DNA of 64,000 nt from Deltaproteobacteria bacterium. GTDB taxonomy: Bacteria > Desulfobacterota > JADFVX01. A program made the translations under genes and the position numbers. Position 1 is the first letter of the stretch. Each line of letters begins with the position of its first letter. The stretch covers positions 43,723 through 107,722 of the forward strand of contig JAOUBX010000006.1 in the NCBI GenBank assembly GCA_029860075.1, given 5' to 3'. Of the stretch, positions 44,856-51,829 are shown in pieces. The notes beneath the pieces are model-generated. The model had not been told where the DNA came from and ran no database searches. It saw only the letters and a list, made by a program, of their open reading frames with translations.

Positions 44856-44994
44856 CTGTAGGAAAACCCCTTTTGAAGTTTTTTTTGGAAAAACTACAAA
44901 AATGACAAATATTTAATTCAATAAAATCAGTATGTTAGGAAATCGAAAAAAATATATTTTTGTAAATTTTTATTAAATTTGAGTTTTCCTACAG
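44856..44994 (+). mobile_element. 139-bp CTGTAGGA element, divergent copy
   Basis: The ends CTGTAGGAAAAC and GTTTTCCTACAG are a 12-base perfect inverted pair and the length is the same 139 bp as other copies, but the interior is AT-rich and different. This suggests that length and ends are what is conserved. Confidence 0.8.
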
Positions 44995-45023
44995 ACTCGT
45001 TAGCAGTATAAAGGAGATATATT

Positions 45024-45461
45024 ATGAAAAAGATCTTTATTCTGATATCTATTGTTATCTCTTCACCTGTATTCGCTCAAAATTCAGAGACGCTGGACAA
45101 TTGTAGTCAGACATTAGTTGCCGTTGAGAAGTCTCTTAATGCCCTAGATGAAAAACAAACTAGCACACTGTTATCCTCAGTTAATAGCGGTTGCCTCTCC
45201 AGCATGGAATTTTCAGAGTGGGTAAATGAACTTATTTACACAGTGGCAATAAAGTACCCTGACTACTTTATTAAGTCATTTTCCAAACAGCCTAAAAAAA
45301 CACAGAGTAATATCCTTACAGCGTTGGAGTCTCCTATCCATGATGGGATTGATCTTAAAAAAGCTCATAAGGCGATTAACTCTGCAACTGGAGGCACAGA
45401 AAAAGCTAGAATATTGTCGGCAATTGAAGTTGGTGCCAAAAAGATTGGCCTTTCATTTTGA
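45024..45461 (+). CDS. secreted protein of unknown function (cassette)
   Basis: The 145-residue product has a clear signal peptide cleaved after V-F-A near residue 18, then a soluble domain with two cysteines. Not recognised. AAAGGAGATAT precedes ATG 45024. The front box GTTAGCA (44,999) and rear box TGCTAAC (45,469) are exact complements. Confidence 0.7.
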   Translation: MKKIFILISIVISSPVFAQNSETLDNCSQTLVAVEKSLNALDEKQTSTLLSSVNSGCLSSMEFSEWVNELIYTVAIKYPDYFIKSFSKQPKKTQSNILTALESPIHDGIDLKKAHKAINSATGGTEKARILSAIEVGAKKIGLSF

Positions 45462-45468
45462 AGTTCAT

Positions 45469-45544
45469 TGCTAACCACATGCTACCCGACCGCTAATAGC
45501 TCGTTTCACTTGCTAACCGCGGCCGGTTAATTCAATCCTTGAAG
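45469..45544 (+). repeat. attC site, CCGACCGC family
   Basis: It shares CCCGACCGC.AATAGCTCG and ACCGCGGCCGGTTA with sites at 48,324, 49,025 and 49,780. It ends TTCAATCCTTGAAG beside a 139-bp element. Confidence 0.85.
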
Positions 45545-45683
45545 CTGTAGGATTACTCAATCGGTAGATTTTACGAAAAAAAGGAGTTCCGTCTATGGCC
45601 TGTTTTGGATGATCCCGGTACGAGGAATCATTTTGGCACCCCGATATTTTAAGGTTTTTAAATTAAATTGAGTTTTCCTGCAG
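45545..45683 (+). mobile_element. 139-bp CTGTAGGA element, copy 4
   Basis: Ends CTGTAGGATTACTCAATC and AAATTGAGTTTTCCTGCAG; the interior matches copies 1, 2 and 5. Non-coding. Confidence 0.85.
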
Positions 45684-45703
45684 ATTCGTTATATGCAAAA
45701 GAA

Positions 45704-46123
45704 ATGAAAACAGAGTTTATACATTTAAATAAAGATTGGAATGCTGAACCAAACGCGCCATCTGAAGAAGTAGAGGTAAAACCAGATTATGTTGAGCTTT
45801 CTTTCTATGTTAATCCATGGGCATATGAAGGGTATGAGGAAGAACAAAGAGCTGCAATACGGTTTTATGGTTGTAGTCATTGGCGTTTAGGCTCAGTAAA
45901 TGATGAAGGCTGGTATATGGGGCAATGCCGTTTTAGCAAACTTGCTCCTGAGTGGGGCGAGTTTTATGAGGTCAAAGGGGATTTGCTTCTTGACAAATGC
46001 CCAGACGACTGGAAAATCATCAGCCCTGCTGAAGCTAATAAACATTATCTCTTTTATTTAAGAGACTCAGTGTTTGAGTGTGATGCGGACAATTATGAAT
46101 ACATTAAAAACATCAGCACATAA
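45704..46123 (+). CDS. hypothetical acidic protein (cassette)
   Basis: The 139-residue product is soluble, acidic and rich in tryptophan and tyrosine, with W-G-E-F-Y-E-V-x-G-D near residue 86. Not recognised. I chose ATG 45704 because codons upstream overlap the 139-bp element. Confidence 0.6.
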   Translation: MKTEFIHLNKDWNAEPNAPSEEVEVKPDYVELSFYVNPWAYEGYEEEQRAAIRFYGCSHWRLGSVNDEGWYMGQCRFSKLAPEWGEFYEVKGDLLLDKCPDDWKIISPAEANKHYLFYLRDSVFECDADNYEYIKNIST

Positions 46124-46196
46124 GCATCTGCTGCCAGACCGCAGAAAACGCAGTCTGATTTGAAGTCAACATTTTGCGCGGCTGGTTAGCGTTATA
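46117..46196 (+). repeat. attC site
   Basis: GCACATAAGC leads to GCCAGACCGCAG...CGCAGTCTG and the right half TTGCGCGGCTGGTTAGCGTTAT, shared with the site at 44,339. Confidence 0.8.
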
Positions 46197-46202
46197 CTTA
46201 AA

Positions 46203-46931
46203 ATGAATATAAGAATCCCTGCGTTCATTGCCATTTCCATTATTTCATTGATCCTATTCTTTCTGTTTTGGGTACAGCCGATCAATAATGCGATGTTGAG
46301 ACTGGCATTAATTATTTCAGGAATAACATTTATTGTTTCTTCGCTGCTTGGTGTACGAAAGATGAAGAGCTTGTTATGCGCATTTTCCGTTATCATAGCT
46401 GTAGTGTTTTTATTTATAGCAAATCCAACTGGATCGAAGATTGATGAGAAAGATTTTCGTAAAAACTATGTCCGCAATATTAAAAGTTATTTAGATGTTA
46501 AATATGTATGGGGAGGGGAAACCTTTCAAGGAATAGATTGCTCAGGCTTGCCGAGGAAAGCTCTGATAGACACTTACAGAGAGTTTGGAATATTCAGTTT
46601 TAATGGTACGGCACTTAGAGAATCAATTTTGCATTGGTGGTTCGATACTTCAGCCAGAGCTATGCGTGATGGCTATCGTGGGAACACAATTAAAAAAGGA
46701 GAATTTGATAATATCCTGGAGATAGGCAATGAAATCGTTCTGCCTGGAGATATTGCTGTTACGAGTGACGGAATACACGTTCTAACTTATATCGGCAATG
46801 GTGATTGGATACATGCTGAACCTGGCAATCAAAAAGTGATTATTGAGAATGTTAAAAATTACAGTACTCCCTGGTTTTCTGCTCCAATTGTTTTAATGTC
46901 ATGGAAGGTATTGAGTACCAAAAAAGTATAA
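46203..46931 (+). CDS. membrane-anchored NlpC/P60-like cysteine peptidase (cassette)
   Basis: The 242-residue product has three N-terminal hydrophobic segments (residues 1-75). A C-terminal NlpC/P60-like domain follows: Y-V-W-G-G-E-T-F-Q-G-I-D-C-S-G holds the catalytic cysteine near residue 113, and D-G-I-H-V-L-T-Y-I-G the histidine near residue 190, with a later H in W-I-H-A-E-P. A peptidoglycan-hydrolase role in the periplasm is likely. Boxes GTTATACTT (46,191) and AAGTATAAC (46,924) are exact complements over nine bases. Confidence 0.85.
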   Translation: MNIRIPAFIAISIISLILFFLFWVQPINNAMLRLALIISGITFIVSSLLGVRKMKSLLCAFSVIIAVVFLFIANPTGSKIDEKDFRKNYVRNIKSYLDVKYVWGGETFQGIDCSGLPRKALIDTYREFGIFSFNGTALRESILHWWFDTSARAMRDGYRGNTIKKGEFDNILEIGNEIVLPGDIAVTSDGIHVLTYIGNGDWIHAEPGNQKVIIENVKNYSTPWFSAPIVLMSWKVLSTKKV

Positions 46932-47050
46932 CCACTTACTGCAAGAGACTTGCCGGTAACGGTGTTGAATCGAAGTGGGTGGCTTTTAAAAACAATTAAT
47001 TTAATCCAGCGGCCTTGCCTTTAACCTGCAAGCCCCTGTTCTATTATGAT
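46924..47050 (+). repeat. attC site, 120-bp family
   Basis: AAGTATAACCACTTACTGCAAGAGACTTGCC at the left and GCGGCCTTGCCTTTAACCTGC at the right are shared with the other long sites. The closing box is unclear (GTTCTAT). Confidence 0.78.
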
Positions 47051-47071
47051 ATGAATACCCATTAGGATATA

Positions 47072-47605
47072 GTGGCACGTAAAAAGACAAAGAAAAACAA
47101 TTTTGATAATTCTAACAGTGATAATCAAAATATTGTTTTCATGAAAATATTAGGGTTACTCACTCTCTTCGTTTTATTTGTCATGGGTATGCAATATAAT
47201 CAATTAAAAGGGACATTTTTTAGTGATAAACTTGATTTGGTTGAAACAGATGGGCGAGTAATAAAATCCAATCGAGTCACTAAAACAAGTCGAGGACTTT
47301 CCTATCATTACAATATTGTCTATGAATATTATGTCAATGGAAAGCAATATCAATCTAATCAAGTTAGTTTCGGAGCGACAGGCTCAAAAGATAAGGCATT
47401 TAGCAAAAAATACATTCTTAAATACCCAAGTGGCAAGCCTGTTACAGTATATTATGACCTTAATAACCCTGGTTTTGCTGTACTTGAACCAGAAGTTACA
47501 AGCGAGCGTAGTTGGTATATTTTAACAGGAATTATTTTTCTTAATTTCTTATTATTTGGTTATTTGTGGTTCTCGGGTAGAAAGAAAGTAGCTATTCCAC
47601 AATAA
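47072..47605 (+). CDS. DUF3592-type membrane protein (cassette)
   Basis: The 177-residue product has a basic N-terminus, a transmembrane helix near residues 28-47, a DUF3592-like extracytoplasmic domain with G-R-V...Y-H-Y-N-I-V-Y-E-Y-Y-V-N-G-K-x-Y and V-T-V-Y-Y-D-L-N-N-P, and a second helix near the end. GTG 47072 is the start, after TAGGAT. Function unknown. Confidence 0.85.
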   Translation: MARKKTKKNNFDNSNSDNQNIVFMKILGLLTLFVLFVMGMQYNQLKGTFFSDKLDLVETDGRVIKSNRVTKTSRGLSYHYNIVYEYYVNGKQYQSNQVSFGATGSKDKAFSKKYILKYPSGKPVTVYYDLNNPGFAVLEPEVTSERSWYILTGIIFLNFLLFGYLWFSGRKKVAIPQ

Positions 47606-47623
47606 TAAAATGTTGAAACAACC

Positions 47624-47759
47624 TAGCCCAACATTACCTTTAGGTGCAAGGGACTTGCTGACATCGTTGTTGAATCGAAGTGCATGGTGTAAACATCCGT
47701 TAAATTAATCCAAAGGCTTTGCCTTTAACCCGCAAGTCTTTGAGTTGAAACGTTAGGGC
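47624..47759 (+). repeat. attC site, 120-bp family
   Basis: CTAGCCCAAC opens the site, GGGACTTGCTGACATCG and GGCTTTGCCTTTAACCCGC are shared with other members, and GTTAGGGC closes it. An ACATTACCTTTAGGTG string also occurs at 43,914. Confidence 0.78.
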
Positions 47760-47765
47760 TAAAAT

Positions 47766-48317
47766 ATGAAAAAGAATGCCATCATAATAGTCATAGGTGC
47801 CGTTATCCTCTCTTTCATTGCATATGAAAATGCGAGATATACACTTGATGATGACGATCTAGTTGTAATTACCCAATTTGGAGAGTTAACAGGCACCGCT
47901 CGAAATGTCTCCGGCGAATACTTCAAAATCCCCTTCATACATAAAGCACATTACTTGATTAAAACGCCACGCATAATGAAAATTAAGCCTGAGATAATGA
48001 CGAAAGACAGGCAAGTTCATCAATTGGAAAGCCGTGCTGTTTGGAAAATTTCCGACCCTGTTAAATATTATCGAAGCTTAAACAGCGACAAACTTGCAAG
48101 AGATTATGTTTATGATAAAGTTGTTGAAGCTTTATATCCAATTATCGACAAATACGAATATAAAGAGCTTATTGATGAAGCTAAAAGCGCACAGCTTAAG
48201 GAGCTTTACGGCAGATATGACATCCAACAAAGAATAAAAGAAGCTTCAGAGTCAAAACTTTCAGACGTTGGAATTGGACTGGACTATTTCGAACTTAAAC
48301 TTGCTGGGTCAGCATAG
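47766..48317 (+). CDS. HflC/SPFH-like membrane protein (cassette)
   Basis: The 183-residue product has one N-terminal membrane helix and an SPFH-type domain. V-V-I-T-Q-F-G-E-L-T-G near residue 34, I-P-F-I-H-K-A near 58, and T-K-D-R-Q-V-H near 79 resemble HflC, which guards the FtsH protease. It is shorter than HflC (about 330 residues) and has no HflK partner here. The boxes GTTAGGGC (47,752) and GCCCTAAC (48,324) are exact complements. Confidence 0.82.
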   Translation: MKKNAIIIVIGAVILSFIAYENARYTLDDDDLVVITQFGELTGTARNVSGEYFKIPFIHKAHYLIKTPRIMKIKPEIMTKDRQVHQLESRAVWKISDPVKYYRSLNSDKLARDYVYDKVVEALYPIIDKYEYKELIDEAKSAQLKELYGRYDIQQRIKEASESKLSDVGIGLDYFELKLAGSA

Positions 48318-48323
48318 GGCTAC

Positions 48324-48396
48324 GCCCTAACCCATTATCAACCCGACCGCGAATAGCTCGTTTCACTTGCTAACCGCGGCCGGTTAGCGTTCGGCA
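48324..48396 (+). repeat. attC site, CCGACCGC family
   Basis: GCCCTAACCCATTATCAACCC leads into GACCGCGAATAGCTCG...CGCGGCCGGTTAGCG and closes with GTTCGGCA. Confidence 0.88.
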
Positions 48397-48433
48397 TCAA
48401 CGCACCTAATAGTGGTTTTCAAAAAGTACAAAT

Positions 48434-49009
48434 ATGTTTAAGCATATGGAAAAAATAATTGGCCCATATAAGAAACCGCAGGCTACATTTAATCCTTACG
48501 ATCATAGGGCTCCAGAAGTTGCTAAATATTTGAAAAAACAAATAGAATTATGCGTACCAAGAGTGACTATCGAACACATTGGCAGTACAGCTATACCAAG
48601 CTGTTCTGGCAAAGGTGTAGTAGATTTGATGGCACTCTATCCAAAGGAATCTCTTGATGTCGTTAAATCACTACTTTCAGCAATGGGATTTCAAAGACAA
48701 GGCAAAGAATTTAGAAATAGGTTTCCTGATACAAGGCCAGTAATGATGGGAACATTTGAATATGATAACACTTCCTTTCTTATATATGTTCATGTCATTC
48801 ATGAAGACTCATACGAGGCAATCCGATTTCGAATCTTTCGTGACAGATTATGCAATGACTCTGAATTACTTTCCGCTTACATAGCGGAGAAAAAACGCAT
48901 TATTTCGGAGGGAGTAACTGATACTGATAACTATGCTGAAATGAAACAATCTATTATTCAACGAATACTGGGCGATGATTACGATGAAAAAAGTCACTCA
49001 GAAAGTTAA
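48434..49009 (+). CDS. GrpB-family (UPF0157) nucleotidyltransferase-fold protein (cassette)
   Basis: The 191-residue product has the family patterns I-E-H-I-G-S-T-A-I-P near residue 44 and G-K-G-V-V-D-L-M near residue 58, then F-R-N-R-F-P near residue 95. The fold is that of minimal nucleotidyltransferases. Members occur often in mobile DNA and their substrate is unknown. Boxes GTTCGGCA (48,389) and TGCCGAAC (49,025) are exact complements. Confidence 0.9.
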   Translation: MFKHMEKIIGPYKKPQATFNPYDHRAPEVAKYLKKQIELCVPRVTIEHIGSTAIPSCSGKGVVDLMALYPKESLDVVKSLLSAMGFQRQGKEFRNRFPDTRPVMMGTFEYDNTSFLIYVHVIHEDSYEAIRFRIFRDRLCNDSELLSAYIAEKKRIISEGVTDTDNYAEMKQSIIQRILGDDYDEKSHSES

Positions 49010-49024
49010 TTTATTACGCAAGTA

Positions 49025-49104
49025 TGCCGAACAAAGCATTCAACCCGACCGCGAATAGCTCGTTTCACTCACTAAACGCGGCCGTTTAATTCAATCGTTA
49101 TAAA
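49025..49104 (+). repeat. attC site, CCGACCGC family
   Basis: TGCCGAACAAAGCATTCAACCC opens the site, the CCGACCGCGAATAGCTCG stem follows, and GTTATAAA closes it. Confidence 0.88.
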
Positions 49105-49116
49105 TATGAGGTCAAA

Positions 49117-49779
49117 ATGAAAACAATCTTTTTTTCCATATTATTGATGTTACTATCATTAACATTTTTGCACGCCCAAGAGATCCCTGTAATAAAGGCT
49201 ATACAAGATTCTGATTCTAATTATATGGATTACGAGGATTATGCTGGCCCAAACGAGCCAATTGGCGATTTAGTATTTTTAAAAGGTTGCAGCTGGTATT
49301 GTGGTGGTTATGTTGAAGAAATTACGGCCTCATCTGAATTAAGAAGCAACGGGAGCAATACCTATCTTGGGAAAAATGCACATGATTTTGAAATGAAAAC
49401 CGCATGGGTCGAAGGCAAAAAAGATTATGGAATTGGTGAATATGTAGAATATAAATTTAATTTTGACAGGTATGAAAACTATGATGGGCATTTAGGTATT
49501 ACCAAAATATTGCTAGCGAACGGATATAAAAAATCTAAAGAATTATGGAAAGCAAATTCGAGAGTTAAGAAACTCAGAATGTACGTAAATAATGAGCCAT
49601 ACGCTATCTTAGAAATAATTGATAGTTTTGAAATTCAAACCATTGATATTGGGAAATTTATGTTTCCACCTAAAACGACCACGTTGATTAAATTTGAAAT
49701 TATGGAAGTCTACCCTGGGTCCAAATATAAAGATGTTGCAATCTCTGAGCTTGTTTTTGAGGGTGTAGGTGTCCATTAA
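49117..49779 (+). CDS. secreted NADase-type glycan-binding-domain protein (cassette)
   Basis: The 220-residue product has a signal peptide ending L-H-A near residue 20. The remaining part matches the discoidin-like 'NADase-type glycan-binding' pattern: A-H-D-F-E-x-x-T-A-W-V-E-G near residues 88-100, G-I-G-E-Y-V-E-Y-K-F, then N-G-Y-x-K-S...N-S-R-V-K-K-L-R-M-Y-V-N. A carbohydrate- or surface-binding role is likely. Boxes GTTATAAA (49,097) and TTTATAAC (49,780) are exact complements. Confidence 0.85.
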   Translation: MKTIFFSILLMLLSLTFLHAQEIPVIKAIQDSDSNYMDYEDYAGPNEPIGDLVFLKGCSWYCGGYVEEITASSELRSNGSNTYLGKNAHDFEMKTAWVEGKKDYGIGEYVEYKFNFDRYENYDGHLGITKILLANGYKKSKELWKANSRVKKLRMYVNNEPYAILEIIDSFEIQTIDIGKFMFPPKTTTLIKFEIMEVYPGSKYKDVAISELVFEGVGVH

Positions 49780-49846
49780 TTTATAACAAGCCATTCAATC
49801 CGGCCGCTAATAGCTCGCTATAGCGGCCGGTTAATTCAATCGATGA
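49780..49846 (+). repeat. attC site, CCGACCGC family
   Basis: TTTATAACAAGCCATTCAAT leads to CGGCCGCTAATAGCTCGCTAT...GCGGCCGG. The closing box lies in AATCGATGAAG next to a 138-bp element. Confidence 0.82.
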
Positions 49847-49848
49847 AG

Positions 49849-49986
49849 CTGTCGGTTTCCCCATTGGTAGATTCTACGAAAAAAATGAGTCCCATATTTG
49901 GCCTGTATTGGACAACCTCAGTACCAGGAATTATTTTGGCACCCCGATATTATAAGGTTTTCAAATTAAAAGGAGTTTTTCTACAG
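49849..49986 (+). mobile_element. 138-bp CTGTAGGA element, copy 5
   Basis: The left end is CTGTCGGTTTCCCCATTGG and the right end AAAGGAGTTTTTCTACAG. The interior (CCTCAGTACCAGGAATTATTT, CCCCGATATTATAAGG) matches copies 1, 2 and 4. It ends 15 bases before a start codon. Confidence 0.82.
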
Positions 49987-50001
49987 ACTCGTTAGATTAC
50001 C

Positions 50002-50385
50002 ATGAGATATTTAATAATTGTTCTTATTCTGTTACCGAATTTCGCATCCGCTTGCTTTTGTACTGCACCTACAGAACTTACCGATGAAATAGTCAAAAAT
50101 AGTGATATTGTATTTAAGGGGACAATATCAAACATAGATTTTGAAGGTGCTCACAATCGAGTAACATTTAAAATTAAGGAGATGATAAAGGGGAAACAAG
50201 CCGGGAATGTGACTATTGAGTTCGACACTTTTTCATCCTGTGCCATTCAACAGGAATTCGCGCTCAATGAGCATTACTTAATCTCCGCTATTAAGAAGAA
50301 AATAACTGGCTCAAGTAAGGGTGAACTCCCAAAATTATATGAGTCGAATCTTTGTTCGCTACAAAAAAAGCTTAAAGATTTGTAG
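50002..50385 (+). CDS. TIMP/netrin-like small secreted protein (cassette)
   Basis: The 127-residue product has a signal peptide ending A-S-A, so the mature chain begins C-F-C-T-A-P. That cysteine arrangement, followed by S-D-I-V-F-K-G-T-I-S and V-T-F-K-I-K-E-M-I-K-G, resembles bacterial TIMP-like (NTR) domains. A later S-S-C and N-L-C supply partner cysteines. Boxes GTTAGAT (49,991) and ATCTAAC (50,402) are exact complements. Confidence 0.75.
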   Translation: MRYLIIVLILLPNFASACFCTAPTELTDEIVKNSDIVFKGTISNIDFEGAHNRVTFKIKEMIKGKQAGNVTIEFDTFSSCAIQQEFALNEHYLISAIKKKITGSSKGELPKLYESNLCSLQKKLKDL

Positions 50386-50401
50386 AAATAGAGAAAAATT
50401 T

Positions 50402-50520
50402 ATCTAACAAAGAAAAGGACTTGCCGGCAACAGTTTTAAATCGAAACAAGTGGCTTTTAAAAACAATTGATTTAACCCAATGGCCTTGCCCTCAACCCGT
50501 AAGCGCCTCAGTTCCGTCAT
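50402..50520 (+). repeat. attC site, 120-bp family
   Basis: ATCTAACAAAGAAAAGGACTTGCCGGC at the left, TGGCCTTGCCCTCAACCCGT at the right; ends CCGTCATTATG. Confidence 0.78.
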
Positions 50521-50521
50521 T

Positions 50522-50950
50522 ATGTCTAAAATATTAAAGCAAAAAAAATTTATGTTCATCTTCATCGTAATAGCTGTTGCCGGCTATGGAATTTACTGGA
50601 GCAACAAAACTTATCCCGTCTTGATAGTAATCCCAAATGAATTTGAAGGGTATATTACTATTATTGAAGATAGTGAAAATTATGATTCATATAATGTCAG
50701 GGCATGGGAGAATTATGACACTTTTGAATATGATGTGGGGGATGACAGTATATTAAGCGTTGAATCAATAAGGCATTTTCTTAAGTGGCCCCATAATATA
50801 GGTGTTGGACGCGAACGGGTTGAGCCCCTTGTTTACTATAAAGACAAAAAAAAATTGAAGTGGCCAGTATTTGGTGACTTAATACAAACATCAGAAACTG
50901 AATATCACTTTTGGGTAGGGAAAAGAGTCAATTTTAACTCTCCTCTATAA
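50522..50950 (+). CDS. hypothetical membrane-anchored protein (last cassette)
   Basis: The 142-residue product has one membrane helix (about residues 11-27) and an extracytoplasmic domain rich in Asp, Tyr and Trp. Not recognised. I chose ATG 50522 because the longer frame from 50480 runs through the attC. No attC follows; a minus-strand chromosomal gene begins nine bases later, so this is the end of the array or a broken cassette. Confidence 0.6.
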   Translation: MSKILKQKKFMFIFIVIAVAGYGIYWSNKTYPVLIVIPNEFEGYITIIEDSENYDSYNVRAWENYDTFEYDVGDDSILSVESIRHFLKWPHNIGVGRERVEPLVYYKDKKKLKWPVFGDLIQTSETEYHFWVGKRVNFNSPL

Positions 50951-50958
50951 ATCATATG

Positions 50959-51474
50959 TTACTGAATCCGATAAGCTGAGTGGCAACTGACGCAATGGGC
51001 GGTTATTTCCTGTAAGGCCTCATAAACTCCCTTTAAATCTCCCTTCTTTTTCGCAAGTTCTGCAAAACTGCTTGCAGCCTGATGCATGCTAAAAGCGATA
51101 TCGTGCATATCCTGCGGCATAAAGCGTCCAGGCCCCATGCCGGTACCTCTATGTTTTCCCATGGAACTTTTCCCCAGCTTTAACTCAGCGACTTCTGCAG
51201 CCGCATCGAGGTCACCCGTTGAAATGTTGACCAAAATTTCGTTTAAAGCGCTCAAATGTGAAATCATATCCAGACGCAGGACCAGCTTTACCCCATCGGG
51301 CATGGAGACTAACTGGCGTTCATCTTTTGGAGGTGTAAAAGTCCTTTGTTTTCTATATCCAGGCCCTTGCTGTGCCATGGATATGTGTGAAAGGCCAATG
51401 ACAAGTGACAAGATAATAAACACTGAAAATAGTCCCGGCAGAAGTATGATTCTCCCTTTTTTATTTTTATCCAT
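50959..51474 (-). CDS. cytochrome c'-like monoheme protein
   Basis: The 171-residue product has a signal anchor (about residues 8-34), a helical body, and a single heme-attachment motif C-V-S-C-H close to the C-terminus. That layout fits cytochrome c'-type proteins, which bind gases or carry electrons in the periplasm. A glycine- and methionine-rich insert (G-K-H-R-G-T-G-M-G-P-G) is unusual. It faces the cassette array. Confidence 0.8.
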   Translation of the reverse strand: MDKNKKGRIILLPGLFSVFIILSLVIGLSHISMAQQGPGYRKQRTFTPPKDERQLVSMPDGVKLVLRLDMISHLSALNEILVNISTGDLDAAAEVAELKLGKSSMGKHRGTGMGPGRFMPQDMHDIAFSMHQAASSFAELAKKKGDLKGVYEALQEITAHCVSCHSAYRIQ

Positions 51475-51644
51475 TTGCCGCCTCGTTTATGAATTAGTTT
51501 TAATAAGAGGGCTAACTGCCCTTAATTGAAAAGTTTAGCAAAAGAACATGGCATTTCAAGTCGGGTAATGAGGAAAGTTGGAAACAACCGGAGAAGAACT
51601 TTTTTTGTATGGAACGGTTGAAAAAGTTTGAAAAATCAATTTAA

Positions 51645-51720
51645 TGGAGCCGACGAGCGGAATTGAACCGCTGACCTGCTGATTACGAATCAGCTGCTCT
51701 ACCACCTGAGCTACGCCGGC
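51645..51720 (-). tRNA. tRNA-Thr (anticodon CGU)
   Basis: Read on the minus strand it folds into a full cloverleaf: acceptor GCCGGCG with CGTCGGC, D arm with AGCTCAGGTGGTAGAGC, anticodon stem GCTGA/TCAGC with loop TTCGTAA, and TΨC arm GCGGTTCAATTCCGC. CCA is encoded (complement TGG at 51,645-51,647). The anticodon bases lie at 51,685-51,687. Confidence 0.97.
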
Positions 51721-51829
51721 TTATGGATTCCCTGAACCGCTATTATACAAATTTTTCAAACTTAGTGAAAAGAATTTTGATTGACTCCATCTGCTGTTTT
51801 TAAAGGTCCCATTCTGTTATTATAGCACC

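Larger units (their letters stand above)
26697..50520 (+). mobile_element. CALIN-type integron gene-cassette array (no integrase in window)
   Basis: About 28 short genes, nearly all + strand and AT-rich, are separated by imperfect palindromic spacers with attC boxes. In at least nine cassettes the box in front of the gene (GTTRRRY-type) and the box after it (RYYYAAC-type) are exact reverse complements, as happens when a circular cassette is inserted. Clear pairs are 28,318/28,691, 29,722/30,014, 44,426/44,731, 44,999/45,469, 46,191/46,924, 47,752/48,324, 48,389/49,025, 49,097/49,780 and 49,991/50,402. No tyrosine recombinase of the IntI type is encoded here. An island at about 37,200-42,950 interrupts it. 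Confidence 0.88.

Noticed and set aside
26300..50950. CRISPR array, because of many repeats
   Set aside because: Repeats are 60-140 bases, irregularly spaced and palindromic, and separated by genes; no cas genes.
51645..51720. tRNA-Thr as the attachment site of the array
   Set aside because: No repeated tRNA 3' end is seen at the other side of the array, and the tRNA is about 700 bases from its end.
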